Shown piece by piece: positions 32,161-54,573 of a stretch of DNA of 62,000 bases (position 1 is the stretch's first letter; each line of letters begins with the position of its first letter). Source of the stretch: Mesostigma viride. Its lineage: Eukaryota > Streptophyta > Mesostigmatophyceae > Mesostigmatales > Mesostigmataceae. Location: NCBI GenBank assembly GCA_009746045.1, contig RPFO01000086.1:1408626-1470625 (forward strand), in the 5' to 3' direction. Under the pieces are notes generated by a model. That model was given only the letters and a program-made list of their open reading frames with translations. It was not told the origin of the DNA and searched no databases. The translations under genes were made by a program, and so were the position numbers.

Positions 32161-33520
32161 ACAACTACATGAATATTTATATAGAATATTTGCTAGTTAG
32201 TTTTCGATCGCAGCTCCGTTCACCCCCACCCCCCAGCGATGGAATGTGTGCTAGATGCATGATCTCCCAACGGAGGACCATGTTATAATTAAAATTTTAA
32301 TTTTAATAGATATAATAGAAACGGTAGATTTGATTGTACATCCATCCAACCATTGGGGTGAATACTCCGTGACTCCGCAACGGGAGCACGTGTTAAATTA
32401 ATTGTAAACTCATTTGCCCCAAAAGTTGACATACACCAAGTTGAAACCTGGTTGTGCCAAGCAAGGAGGTCAAGAACGTTTCCATGGTATGAAAGGGTAG
32501 AAAAGAAGGACCGGGCATTTTCCTTACGATCAATCATGTCTTGATATGGCAGCAACGGTGCCAGGTATTCATCTCAGGAGAACCCTGCAGCACTTTGCAT
32601 CCACTGGATGTCTTGGCTGCCCTTATGACAGCTCGCAATCTCCAATATTCCCGGCCCGCTGGCCCACAGTTTCCTTTGCAGAAAATACGCAAGAACGCAC
32701 CCACGCCCTTAATTTCACACATCTGGCACATCATATACCCGTCGCTAAATGACTGAGCTTGCGCACGCTGCAACTGGGCCAACCATATCTAGAGCGCGCC
32801 GCCTGGCAACTTTTACATCTGTCCCTGTTGGCTACTTGGGAAACTAGACGGGAAAAAAAATACGAACAGAGCGGACCACTAACTTTCCACGGTCAAAGTG
32901 ACTGCGGAATGCGGGGGCTGTTCATCCCCGTCCTCCCCCTCTAGCTGCCCTACCTGCCTTGGCCCGCGGGGCTGCCGTTCTTCTGCTACCGACATGCTGC
33001 TACCCAACTTCATGCCCACCGAACTGAACTCTCCATCTTCTAACTCCCCCTCCGGAACGCTCTGCTGAGAACTCTGTGAAGCAACAGCAAAGGGCCAGGC
33101 CACCATCAAGGGCACCAACCAACAAGGCACCAAAGGCAGAACCGCACGCAGGTGTCAAAAAAGGAGTGCACATATTCCATGCTCCCTCGGCCCCCCCCAC
33201 CCCACACCGAGGGAATAAAAAGAACAGCATCAACGTGGTGGAAGCAGAGTAAATGGCAGGGCTCCGCTGTATGCTGCCGGCGTATCATATGTCATCGCTT
33301 AATCGATGCAACCACCAATCAATTTAATCATCACCTGAACAGCGTCAGCCCAGCGGATAAGGAGGACAGCGACATTTGGGTACCGGGTGGCCCAGTGACA
33401 CCCGCATTGTGGCGAGCGGGACCAAAACACTGGCGAGCCATGCATACTCGTTAGTTGTGCTAAGGATCATCAAGGCAGGTGACAGCTGCCTACCAACACA
33501 GATATTGCCAAATAACCCCA

Positions 33521-36500
33521 TCACGCAACATCACCCCGCATCACATGGCACGCCTCGCCAACACCCAAAAGTCCATCACCCAAAAGTCCCGCGGCCCACC
33601 TTGCTACGTCAATCCCCCCGGGGCTGTCCCCACCCACCATGCTGCCATCAACAGCCTTGCTGAAATCACCCACCTTGCTGTCGTTAGTTGTGGGCGACAC
33701 CTCGTCGTCCTCAAACAGCCGCGTGGCGCCCGACGAGTCAAGCGAGCGCGCAGGCCTGCTGGGGGTGATGCCCACCGGCGGCGTGTCCACATGACCTGCT
33801 GGGGGTGATGGCGATGCCGCCGTGACGGGCGATGGGAGGGCGGATGGGGCGGGATCCCCACCCCCACTGCCGCCCCCGCCGCCACCACCCCCGCCCCCGC
33901 CACCACCCCCGCCGGCAAACACATCGCTGTTGGTTATCCCCGGGGAGGGCGACCCCCCCTTCAGGGTGAGAGCGTACAGGTGGGAGCGCATCTTCTTGAC
34001 GACAGCCGCCCACTCATGCACGCTTGGGCTGGGGTCCGTGTCGGGGATGGCGCGCAGGCGGAACATGCGGCGGCGCCACTTGTTGATCTGCTGCGCGTGC
34101 AGGACCAGCGTCTCCTGGCCGTCCTCGTCCTGGGGGTGGGGGGAAGAGGGGGGGAGTAGAAGGGCAGGGTCGAGGGGCAAGGGAGACGGGCAAGAGGGGC
34201 AAGGGAGAGGGGCACAAAAGAGGGGTCAAGCAGGGAAAATAGATGGTGCGGGGGGGGGGGGGGGATTTAAGGGTACGAAGGAAGCAGAACATTCCCGCCG
34301 CATGAGGACAGCACGCCACCAGCGCGCTGCCATGCTCATCATCGAGTCAGGGGGGGGCAGCTGATTGTAAGGGTGAAAAAGGTGCCAGGCGGCCTCGCAT
34401 ATTCATGGACCCCACAGCACCCACGTAGTTAAAAGCATGTGACTGCACCCAAGAAGGGACAAAAAGAAAAACCGAAGTGGCTCGTAGCGAAAGGCACGGA
34501 AATGGTCTACAACCGCATTTCTACCTGCCCAGCCAGAAGCTGGAAACCAACCAAGAGATTCCAACCAACAGACGGTTCTGTGCCCGGCGAGAGCAGCTCT
34601 TGGGTGTTGTAGGGTCATTGGGAGCATCGGCCAGATGCATCAAGAGGTAAATGGGGAGGGGAGGGAGGAGGGGACTGTCAACCCAAGTGACGAAATTTCT
34701 AAAAATGGGCTGTTAATAAAGAGGCAGACCGATGAGGGTGGGCACTTAATGAGCACGATCCACTCATGGGGTTTGGGCTTGCCCCTCATGGATCTCATCG
34801 TTCAGAAAGCCATCCGCCGCCTGTGAAGGCCTCACCTTCTCCTCCGTGATGCGTATCTGGTAGAGCGATATCTCCCCCTTGAGCTGCCAGCTGTTTTCGT
34901 GGTCTAATTCCTGCGGACACGCGGCAGAGAATCAGCCACATCGCCGCCGAATGGCCACATCGCACAAAACGATTGAGTACATAAAAAACATTTCACGAAC
35001 TACCAAGCGAGCTAACAAACCTGCTAGTCATAGCAGGGCTTGGGCACGCAAACACACGCATCCAATAAAATCTTGACAAACCTAAATTTAGCCGCTAGTC
35101 ATGGCATAGCGTGGGCACGCCCGGGCATCTCCAGAGGCAAACGCAGCGGCAACATAGAACAAGACGACCCGAGGAGCGAGGCTACAAAAATGGCTGCCTT
35201 GCCACACGGTGTCCTATCCGACACAGAATTGCAGTCAGTGAATAGGAGGGATGTCTGTATTATTTAGAAAACAACTCGTTTCAACAGGATGTCTGTATTA
35301 TGAAGTATTATGACGTACAGCATGTATTATGAGAAACCTTGGTCACCTTGGCCGGTTGCTGGCCACTGCGACGGGGGAAGGAGGGGTCACTATACCTGGA
35401 AATAGCGCATGATGAACTCGTCTGTGAGCACGAACATGCGGCGCTCCCAAGCCAGGGACGTGTCCTTTTTCTGCTTAAGCATCCACCCGCTGATGACAAC
35501 GACGGTGCCCTCGGGGACAGGCAGCAGAAGCGAGGAGGTGCGGACCCACTTCTTGGCGTCTGGCACACGCGCGCCGGATTAGTTGCAAGGACGCCACACG
35601 CCAGATGCAGTGGAAGGCATGCAGCATCCAGGGATGCCGGAACACATATGTGAACAGGTATATGGCGCACCAGCAGGCATGATAGCATGAGAACAGAGTA
35701 GTTGAGTGTCGGTCCAAGAGTCCAGTCACCATTAAGCCCATCCCGTCCCGCCCCCCCCCCCCCCCCATCCATCCAGGCCCCCCCCCCCCCCCCCGCCACA
35801 CTCTCCCACCGGGATCATTCGTTGCCAGAAAGATTCAGGACACCGACCACACCGACCACACCCCCACCAGAATCATCTATTTCACTGGTTAAATAATACG
35901 ATAAACTAGTTCACTGTTAAGTAACGGAATAAATTAGTCAACTGGTTAAGTAATGGAGTAATCTAGATTAGTGGTTAACTTATAGAATAAATTAGTTAAC
36001 CCGCATCGTTTCGCCCCATTCGCACTGCGCGCAGAGCACCCGCCCCACCCGCTCCCCCCACGCGGCGCTCACCATTGCCCGCGCTATTGGCCTCTCCCTT
36101 CTCGCGCGCGGGGCCATTGCGCTCCGCCATCTTGATGAGGGCGGTCGATCTCTCCACCAGCTTGCGCTGCTGCTCCATCGCCTCACTCCAGCGGATGCAG
36201 GGGCTGGCAGGGGGAGTACACACAGGTTGGGGGTGGGGAGTATGATGGGGGTAAAAGGGAGGTGAAGATGGGGAGGTGAATGGGCTTCAGCACATGCAGG
36301 GGCTGGCAGAATATTGACAAGATGGGTTTCTTTTGGGGTGGGGGTGGGGGTGGGGTGGGGTGGGGTGGGGTTGGGGGTGGGGTTGGGGTTGGGGTTGGGG
36401 TTGGGGTTGGGGTTGGGGTTGGGTTGGGGTTGGGGTTGGGGTTGGGGTTGGGGTTGGGGTTGGGGTTGGGTTGGGGTTGGGGTTGGGGTTGGGGTTGGGG

Positions 36501-39500
36501 TTGGGGTTGGGGTTGGGGTTGGGGTTGGGGTTGGGGTTGGGGTTGGGGTTGGGGTTGGGGTTGGGGTTGGGGTTGGGGTTGGGTTGGGGTTGGGGTTGGG
36601 GTTGGGGTTGGGGTTGGGGTTGGGGTTGGGGTTGGGTTGGGGTTGGGGTTGGGGTTGGGGTTGGGGTTGGGGTTGGGGTTGGGGTTGGGGTTGGGGTTGG
36701 GGTTGGGGTTGGGTTGGGGTTGGGGTTGGGGTTGGGGTTGGGGTTGGGGTTGGGGTTGGGGTTGGGGTTGGGGTTGGGGTTGGGGATGAGCATTTGTGTG
36801 GACGGGGGGGAAGTAGCACCGAGGGAGATTGTGGGTAGAGTGGGGGAAGATGGGGAGTGGAGGGGAGGGGAATATTGGTGGGGTGGGGGTGGGTGGAGGG
36901 GGGTTATACCACAGTGCTTACTAGTATACGAATAACCACACATACACGACCATATACAAAGGGCGGGAGAGCCATCACAGCAGAGGTGCTTACGACTGGG
37001 CAATCCTGGCCACTAGGAACAAATGCACTGATCACGTGGGCTTGTTTTTCAGCTAAACCATCTAGATATCACTCTAAAGGTTAGCCAGCCATGATTGTCA
37101 AACACACGGCTACACATTTCCACCTCCAGTTCCATCATCCTGAACCACTCGACAAACGCGGATAATGCAACCGCAGGCTCGAGCTACCATGGTCCAGATT
37201 CTCCCGATTTCTGGCCTGTACAGTTAGTCTGATTGAAATACAACGATACTATAATGAATACCAGGCCCAGCCAAGCTGGCATCCGTGTAGGCGGGCCAGC
37301 ATGGATGAGGTCAAAGCGGACACGATCATGCTGAAAAACAAGGACAGGGGCAACAAAGGAGGTGAGACCACCCAGCCGAGGTGACCACCTTGTTGATGTG
37401 GGCGACTCACCCGTACTGCAGGTCCCAGGGCTCCCCGTTTTTCTCCAGAAAGGAGCGCGAGCCAAACGGCTTGAGCACAAATTGTTGCCGCTGCAGGCAC
37501 ACAGGAGGGATGGAACCAGCGGACGCGAGGTATGGCGGCAGTATGGTTCAGAGAACAGAATGCACAGGATGAGACGAGAAAATGAGAGAATCAGCTTTCA
37601 AAAGAGGAAACAAATTCACAGGCAAGACGATTATGGGCCCTGGGCTGGACTTGCCAACGGCTACTTTCTGGCACATGCAAACGTATTTTCGTTTGGCCAG
37701 TCTTTGGTCTATATATTTCAGGGGGGCGTCCGTACAAAAGCCACGACAATATGGCCCTGCTCCTCCCATGGGATGCCTTTCCATCCATGACGCCCCGTGT
37801 CCCAACCTCCCCAGCCATCACTACATGCCAAAAAGAGTGCGGCCACACCTCCTGCCCAAATCAATGGGCGCATGTGATTTGCGGGCACTGATTGTTCGCG
37901 GCACAGGCATTGATTGCGACAAAAAGCAGAGACAGGCACTAGTGCGCTGCCACATACACGGCCCTAGTGCGTGCACGGGCGGCTGCCCACTACGCCACGG
38001 TCGTGGCCATTTGCTGCAGGTGTCCCATCACAAATAATTGCACAACCCTGCTCACCCCTCAACCACACACACCTGCACGTCCTGGACTCCCTGCCCCCGT
38101 CCGGACACCCCCATCACCTGCAAGTCCTTGCCCAAACGGTCCCCCCCCTCTCCCCCCCTCACCTGCACGTCCTTGCCCGCGATGTCGGCCTCAAATTCGA
38201 GCACGTCCTTGCCGCGCCGCGCCCATGTGACAGATGTCAGCTCGATGGCGCCGCATATCTTCAGCGCCAGCTGGCCGTTCTCCTTGACCTGGGCCGGCCA
38301 TGGAGGGAGGGAGAAGGTGCGAAGCCGAAAGTTATGGAAGATGGGGAAAGAGCAGGGCAGAGTGCATGATGGCGCGTTGCAGTACATAAATAATCAAATT
38401 GTCGTACATAGACATATCGTCATGTTGCAGGTGATGAGGGAATTGCAGGTGCCGGAGTTGTGGGTGATGCCAAACTGCTGCACACTGATCCGACCAGAAT
38501 CAGCACCTGTGCCTATGTCCACACCTGCACACGCTAATTAGTGTCATCCTCGCAGGCTTGCTGCAGTACAGGTGACGCAGGCTCCCGTAAGGTGTTGGCA
38601 GCAACAGTGAGCCGTGAGGGACCACCTGCAGCTACCGGCACGGGGCAGTTAAAATACCATGCTTGCGAGCACACACCCCTAGGCAGAAGGCACGAACAGT
38701 GAACAGAAGGTTCTGACCCAGGCCAAGAGAGGAAGCAAGTCCTGCAGGCATGGTCTATTCTAGACACTTTCGCTGGGGCCTCTTACTCCCAGACGCACGT
38801 TTAAGGCCATGGTATGTCCAACCCAGCACTCATTATAATAGCTGACGAAACTGATGTGTTATCCTACAACTAATGCAAACTGATATGTTATCCTACAACT
38901 AATGCAAACTGATGTGTTATCCTACAACTAATGCAAACTGATATGTTATCCTACAACTAATGCAAACTGATATGCTATCCTACAACTAATGCAAACTGAT
39001 GTGTTATCCTACAACTAATGCAAACTGATGTGTTATCCTACAACTAATGCAAACTGATGTGTTATCCTACAACTAATGCAAACTGATGTGTTATCCTACA
39101 ACTAATGCAAACTGATATGTTATCCTACAACTAATGCAAACTGATGTGTTATCCTACAACTAATGCAAACTGATGTGTTATCCTACAACTAATGCAAACT
39201 GATATGTTATCCTACAACTAATGCAAACTGATGTGTTATCCTACAACTAATGCAAACTGATGTGTTATCCTACAACTAATGCAAACTGATGTGTTATCCT
39301 ACAACTAATGCAAACTGATGTGTTATCCTACAACTAATGCAAACTGATATGTTATCCTACAACTAATGCAAACTGATATGTTATCCTACAACTAATGCAA
39401 ACTGATGTGTTATCCTACAACTAATGCAAACTGATATGTTATCCTACAACTAATGCAAACTGATATGTTATCCTACAACTAATGCAAACTGATGTGTTAT

Positions 39501-42500
39501 CCTACAACTAATGCAAACTGATGTGTTATCCTACAACTAATGCAAACTGATGTGTTATCCTACAACTAATGCAAACTGATATGTTATCCTACAACTAATG
39601 CAAACTGATATGTTATCCTACAACTAATGCAAACTGATGTGTTATCCTACAACTAATGCAAACTGATGTGTTATCCTACAACTAATGCAAACTGATGTGT
39701 TATCCTACAACTAATGCAAACTGATGTGTTATCCTACAACTAATGCAAACTGATGTGTTATCCTACAACTAATGCAAACTGATGTGTTATCCTACAACTA
39801 ATGCAAACTGATATGTTATCCTACAACTAATGCAAACTGATGTGTTATCCTACAACTAATGCAAACTGATATGTTATCCTACAACTAATGCAAACTGATA
39901 TGTTATCCTACAACTAATGCAAACTGATGTGTTATCCTACAACTAATGCAAACTGATATGTTATCCTACAACTAATGCAAACTGATATGTTATCCTACAA
40001 CTAATGCAAACTGATGTGTTATCCTACAACTAATGCAAACTGATTTGTTATCCTACAACTAATGCAAACTGATATGTTATCCTACAACTAATGCAAACTG
40101 ATGTGTTATCCTACAAGCTTCTCCTACAGTACTACTACCATCTACTACCAGGAAAGGTCAAATCCAGGGCGGAAGTACCTTTAACTTGGGAAGCTTACAA
40201 GGGGGGTCTAGGAGTGTACATGAGATTGGGAAGAGTAGGGACTCGGGACAGGGGCGGAAAGCAGGGCAGGGACACAGACAGCGGCCGGGCTCACCTCCTT
40301 GTAGTAGCGCATGATCCGCTCGTTGGGCAGAATAAGGAAGAGGCGCTTGTCCCATGTGTGAGGGATCTGCACGCAAGGAGCCGTGCCAGATGCAAGTGTA
40401 TTGCGGGAAGAAACCACCCCATCCCGCATATGCCATGCATCTTCAGCATTCTTAGCGGCAACAGGCGCCCCACAGTGCATCCTCTTTGCCTGTTAAGATT
40501 TGCACACGATTTTAACGATAATTTTTCACCATAATGACAATCACGAAGCGCTATAGCAACTGCCATCCACCACCGCATGCATCCCGTGGGCCTCTGATCC
40601 GTTGGGAAGTTACGGACATCCGCCCACACATCCTAGACTCATGCCACCAAGGCGTTTCTTATCATGCTTGCAGGTGCGCCCTGAAACCTTTATAACCTGG
40701 GGCGAATGAGCCATGAGCAATCCCGGAAAACCTGCTACCTCCGGGTCAGGCACTAACCAACTCCCCGACCTTACTGCCCTTGCCTTGACCCGGTCTTGCT
40801 TCCCTTGGTGCCCATCATCGGAGATGCCCTTGACCCGGTCTTACTGCCCTTAGTGCCAACCATCGGAGATGTTGGAAGGCATCCTCAGGGCTCAGTCATC
40901 CCTTGGGTGCAAGATGAGGCCCTGCGGCTGCTGTGCTAGCCCGCTCACTCACAGGGTAGCCACGCATAAGGCCTCGTCTGCCTAACCCAAAGTGGTTGGC
41001 TTCCAATATTCCAGGGTTGCAAACGACGGGCAGCTGCCCATCATTGCACAAACCGTGGCAAGTGGGCTTGTAAACAGCAACGCTCGCTGCACTGTGCCCA
41101 AGTATCCCACAGCACCATATTTACAGTTGTTACTGCTGCCATTATTCATTCATTCCTTAATTCATTCACGCGCCTCCGGTGGGAGAGTCACGGGATACCG
41201 ACTTTTGAGTAGGTACCTTTCATCCCTGTTTGATGCACAGCAAGAAAGGGGCATGGCACCCACCCCTTCTCTCGATGCCTTGAAAGGCAGGCCACATGTT
41301 CAATGAAAATACTCGATGGCAGAGTCTAGTAACCATTGTGGGTGCAATAATAACTTCGACATAGCAAAAGCTGCCACTAAAGCTACTAGTTACTATTGTT
41401 ATTACTGTCACTACAGTTACTGTTGTCACGATAAGAAGCACTCGTTAGATGTATCCTCACACCCCTCGGCCCCCGCTTCCCTCCGCCCCCACTTCATCTT
41501 TACAAGCAACTGGCCATAGTGCAAGGAGGGAAGCCCAAGGAAAGATCCATGTATGTACCACAATGCCTCATGGGCATAGTGGGGCCAGCCCCACGAATGG
41601 GCAAAGACAGGCCCAGAAGCATGAGGTGAAGGGTGAACGGGTGGCGTGCGGCTACCTAGGCCCAGTACGGTGTCATGCTGAGAAGGTCTACCCAGCGAGG
41701 CATGCACGCAGCGATGCATATGGCAGGGACTTCAAACATACCAGTGGGCATGTGACCGGCATGGGCAAGCTCACACACCCTTTACATTTCATCGCCCCTC
41801 TGCCCAGACGTGCTATCCGCGGCTCATCCTCTACAGCAACAGAAACAAAGAAGCATACTGACCTAAAAAATGAATGCACTCCCAGGACGGCCGGGACTGC
41901 GGTCACCCTGCACACTTTCTATAGCATGTATCTGCCCCTTCATGGCCACACTTCCAAGAGATGGACCACATCGAGACTGGCAACCGTCACCTCCCTCCCC
42001 CCACTTACCTCTCCCCCCCATGCCACGCACCCCCCACATGAACACATGGACACAAGCACCCGGCTTGCAAGCCCTGTCCATGCCCACAGCTTTGGCTACC
42101 AAGAAACCACTGAGTGTGCCGCTGCCACCGAGGAAGCATCATCGGACTCTCCCTGAGCTGTCACGGGCGCTTTTATCAGAAACCGGCAAGGCCTTGCGAG
42201 GCCCTGGTGGTGCTGCCGGCGCGGTCGCGGGTGCTAGTACTAGTACTAGCGCCGGACTGCTTGTGCCATAACACTCCCATGAAGAAAGCTTTCTTCCTCA
42301 ACCTTCACTGGCCCCAACTGAATCCTCCTTGACCACCCTGACACCCTGCCGGCCCCATCCCACCTGAGATCCCATCCCCCAAACGCTACCCCCCCCACCC
42401 CTTAACAGCTTCCATGCCCTGCGTGCAGTCATGCGAGGCAAATGGCCGCATCAACCAGCGTGCACCCAAGAGCGCCCCCCTCACCGCTTTCCGCCGCTTC

Positions 42501-43099
42501 TGTAGCCACACGCGCGGCACGGCTGTGACGTCAAACTTCTGAGTGCTGAAGTCGACGACCCGCTGAATCAGACGGTCCAGTGCCAGCTGGGCGGGCGCCG
42601 ACCTAGGGGTGGCAGCATTAGGGAGCTGGATGCGCGGCTGCTGACCAGAGGAGGCCCCGATCAGGCCGCCACATGTTCTGCACACAAAGCCGCTCCCGCC
42701 ACCCTCCCCTGGAGGGCACTCGCACCTTCGTCTACCTGTTATCCCCACACCACCCTGCCCACCGGCACCCGCCCCACCCTTCTTCGTGAACGACTTGTAC
42801 TTTAGCCTGCTGAGCACATCCCACCGTGTTTTGCCATCCCGGAAACTTCCGAAACTCGCCGACACGTTAGGGGTATCCGCGCGAGGCAAGACGTCGTCTT
42901 CGAGTTGGGCCTCCGAGGGAGAGGTTATAATCTCCGCGCCCGCTAATCCATCTGCTTCCAGAGAATAAGCCGCGCCACCGTCGCGGGCCTGCTGCTCTGC
43001 AACCGGCGCCGGGAGTGGGTCAATACGGAGGTTTTTCTTTTTCCAGCTTCCCGCCGACAGCAACCCGCTCCCGGCAGCATCAGAGCCATTTTCGTTCAT
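33521..43099 (-). CDS. tandem PH-domain protein
   Basis: Eight exons: 43099-42485, 40366-40295, 38288-38163, 37490-37411, 36203-36073, 35559-35396, 34910-34836, 34129-33521. All introns are GT-AG and all phases agree, giving 623 residues. PH domain 1 (about residues 196-320) reads VWLQKRRK, then HTWDKRLFLIL…MRYYKE, G-Q-L-A-L, F-V-L-K and W-S-E-A-M across exons 1-5. PH domain 2 (about 365-470) reads SGWMLKQKK, AWERRMFVLT, MRYFQ, KGEISLYQIR and HEWAAVVKKM across exons 6-8. PH domains bind phosphoinositides or proteins, suggesting a membrane-signalling adaptor. The N-terminus is low-complexity, and the C-terminus has polyglycine and Pro/Ser. The start ATG 43099 and the 3' end are the least certain: a donor near 33607 could splice to 33075. 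No catalytic domain seen. Confidence 0.85.
36369..36786. repeat. (TTGGGG)n array in PH-gene intron 4
   Basis: About 70 TTGGGG hexamers with a few five-base units (TTGGG), preceded by GGGTGGGG variants. The unit equals the Tetrahymena-type telomere repeat but differs from plant (TTTAGGG) and Chlamydomonas (TTTTAGGG) telomeres. The G-rich strand is the plus strand, so the C-rich strand has the sense of the PH transcript. Confidence 0.95.
37083..37235 (+). repeat. dispersed repeat R2, 5'-truncated copy in PH-gene intron 4
   Basis: From AGCCAGCCATGATT to CTGGCCTG, with the last part diverged (TACAGTTAGTCTGATTGA in place of CGCTGGTTGTCTCCTTGATA). Confidence 0.75.
38852..40117. repeat. 29-bp minisatellite, ~44 copies, in PH-gene intron 2
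   Basis: Unit starts TGATGTGTTATCCTACAACT and ends AATGCAAAC. Units are essentially identical except base 5, which is G or A (once T, at 40045), plus one GCTATCC variant near 38976. Starts run every 29 bp from 38852 to 40099, and the last unit is cut short. The lack of other differences indicates recent expansion or strong homogenisation. Confidence 0.97.
41150..41290. repeat. R1-related fragment in PH-gene intron 1
   Basis: (ATTC)n, then GCGCCTCCGGTGGGAGAGTCACGGG, a 3' part with ATCCCTGTTTGATGCACAGC and AAAGGGGCATGG, in the same order as R1 (GCTCCCGTTGGGGAGTCACGG … ATCCCTGTGTGTGCAC). A diverged subfamily. Confidence 0.6.
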
Positions 43100-43882
43100 C
43101 CCGCAATAATCAAATTCGGGGCACCCGCGCCCCAGCGTTAGCGCCACCTAGCAGTTTTACGAGGCATATTCAAAAGCCCGAGCTGCGGCATGTGCCAAAG
43201 ATTGTTGGTACATCTAAAGCGTGGCACTTAGCATGTCAGGATGTATTATGTCCCCAAAGCATTTCCCAGTCGCGCATTGGTGCCCATCCGTCGACACAAA
43301 GTCTGCCGTGAGGCAGTTCCCAAGAAAGAGGCGTCAATAACGACGGTTTGATAGGCTATCACCGCCGCATATCGTCGCTGCCATCTCGCACAAAACTGGT
43401 CGGCATGTAATGAATTTACATGTTCTCACTCGTGAGCAGGGGCCGCTTCACTAACCGAGTGTCCAGCCATCAGTGTACCGTGTACGCAGCGAGCCAGGGC
43501 ACAAACGTCGAGTTGACTCATCAGTCATCACTCGATCAGCGTCCTGCAGTGCAGCGCCCCAGTTCATTCGTGTTTAGCGCCTTACCTTAAAACCCTAAGA
43601 CCCCGTTGCACGGTAGCCAAGGGAGCGACCTTTCTTCATGGTTGTCGCACTTGAACTGCTAGATCATATTTTGCGCCCTGAACTACGGGCCTGACTCGCA
43701 GTCGCTACGGCCCATGGCGGGCACGCAAGTACGCTCATGCACGCTTCTCTTCAGTTCGTTTCACGTCTTAAGTTCGGCTGTCGTCGCCCGGGCCCTTGGC
43801 TGTACTCGCGAAAACGAATTTAAGACGTGAATCAGCCAGCAGCAGACGATGTTCATGTTGTTTGGCTTGGTGCCCACGCCGC

Positions 43883-45048
43883 TAGGGTTGTACCGAATAG
43901 GTAGTGTTCCGAATACCGAATATCCCCCGAATACCGAACCGAACACCGAATATGTTCAGTATACGGCGAACGGTCTGTCCGTCTGAACATATTCGGTATC
44001 GGTATCGGGAGGCAAGCTCTACTTCCGAATATGTTCGGTATCGAAATCGGGACACCCTACTATTCGACGAATATATTCGTAGTTCCGACTATCGAATAGT
44101 AGTACCCCTACTAGCGGGCGGCGCAGCCTCCAGCCTCCACTCACCAGCTGGCGCGGTCATGCCTCCGCCGACTCAGAGTTAGGCCAACCTTGGGCCAACG
44201 CCCAAAAGCTGAATGCACTAGGCAGGGAAGGCAACTGTGCTCGTCTAAAGTATTAAACACTAAGTGTATCTCAATATATAATTGATACAAAATAATTAAT
44301 ATAAGTCTCATTAATATAAATGATACAAGTTGTCTACCTAATACGTTATAGTAGCTACTGTCGTCATTATTCGATCGGCGTCCGAATAGTTCGGAGAACT
44401 ATTCGGTGTTCGATTCGGGAAGGGCCCTTCAGCTCCGAACATATTCGGTATCGGTATCGGGAGGCTCCAAATATATTCGCGGCCCTTGGCTCTTAGCCAC
44501 GTGGCTGGGGCCTCCCTCACGGCAGGTTACACGGCGGACCGGGCGGAGCGGGCCAAGCTCCTGGCCTACGGCGACGTCGGGCACCATCGTGTGGTGCCCT
44601 TTGTCCTGGAGGAGTTTGGGGCCATGGGGCCCCTGACCTCCGCCTTCTTCAAGGAGTGTTGCCGGCTCCGGGAGGACCGGCTGGACCTGGAGGGCCAGCG
44701 GGCCCCATGGTCGGCGCGGACCTGGACGTCATATTGGCGTCAGCGCTTGTCGGTGGCGCTGACTCGGGCCATGGCGGACATCATGCTCCGCCGTACGCGG
44801 GCTGATTTTGCGGTGCAGCAGGGCTATTAGGTTCCTCCCGTTAGGCGTTTCCATTGGTCTTATCGTAGTATAGAGCTTTGACATGGCTCTGTATATAGGT
44901 TTATAGCTGGGCGTTTGCTTTGGTTTGAGTGATTTCACTCTGCTGTAAGTAATTATATTTTTAAAATATATTCGGCATCGGGTTCGGGGCACCCCCCTGG
45001 TCCGAGTATCCGATTCGGCAAGCCAAAACGCTATTCGGTACAACCCTA
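43883..45048. mobile_element. hAT-type element 3 (1166 bp)
   Basis: Inverted ends TAGGGTTGTACCGAATAG at 43883 and its reverse complement ending at 45048, with a perfect 8-bp duplication CACGCCGC (43875-43882, 45049-45056). Subterminal zones are packed with GAATATGTTCGGTATCGG-type units in both orientations (43900-44110, 44350-44480, 44968-45030). It carries an internal LINE fragment and no transposase. Confidence 0.95.
44486..44830 (+). pseudogene. LINE ORF2 C-terminal fragment carried by hAT element 3
   Basis: An open frame with GYTADRAERAKLLAYGDVG, VVPFVLEEFGAMGP and RLSVALTRAMADIMLRR. The pattern of a K-x-x-x-Y helix, then V-x-P-F-x-x-E-x-x-G, is seen at the C-terminal end of many non-LTR retrotransposon ORF2 proteins. 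About 140 bp of 3'-UTR-like sequence follows. Either the LINE inserted here or the hAT element captured it. Confidence 0.6.
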
Positions 45049-45603
45049 CACGCCGCCGGTAGTATCAGATGTCAGTAGTCAATCCGAGTGAGCATGCGGT
45101 TGCTCTGGCGCTCATTTCTTTTGGCCAAGTTTCTGGCGATGCCGATGCCGACTGCCGAGTGACGTACCTAAGAGTAACGTAACTCGAGATTTCTAGATCG
45201 ACTGCAATCACTGCATTACAATAAATTGCATTCATGCATGCTGCATTACCTATTTTCTGGGTGTACGAGATTCATAGAGCTTCTTTCCCCCAAGACCGTC
45301 ACTTCCACACGGAGGAAAAGTACCATCCCTAGCCATAGCATGCATACACGCTAGTGGCGAGCCGACCGGCTGACATCTTGCGTGGACGACTCATTTGCAA
45401 AGACTTAAGGACCTGCTGCCCCCTTCAACGAAGTGGCCCTGCCAATCCAGCTATAGAGATGCCGTTTTCAGCTGCATTTGTCATGACGCTGTAAGGAATG
45501 GTTTTCTGCTGAACATATCTAGCCTCAAACGCACCATCGGGCTAACTCATCGTACGCTTGGCAGCGACAACAAAGCCCCATATAACTGGTTTGTGGATGC
45601 ACC

Positions 45604-54488
<8,885 letters not shown>

Positions 54489-54573
54489 TGTTTTGCTGAC
54501 CCGTAATGAGGGAATGGTTGGGTTCTGACTGTCTCTAAAGGTCCACGTTACAATTTTGAACGATGCTGCACTG

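Noticed and set aside
36369-36786. Chromosome end marked by telomere-like repeats
   Set aside because: Exons of the same PH gene lie on both sides, so it is interstitial.
38852-40117. Regularly spaced 29-bp repeats resembling a CRISPR array
   Set aside because: Units are directly tandem with no spacers, lie in a eukaryotic intron, and no cas genes are present.
41449-42156. 235-codon plus-strand ORF
   Set aside because: Falls inside intron 1 of the PH gene on the opposite strand, low-complexity His/Pro/Thr content, no family resemblance.
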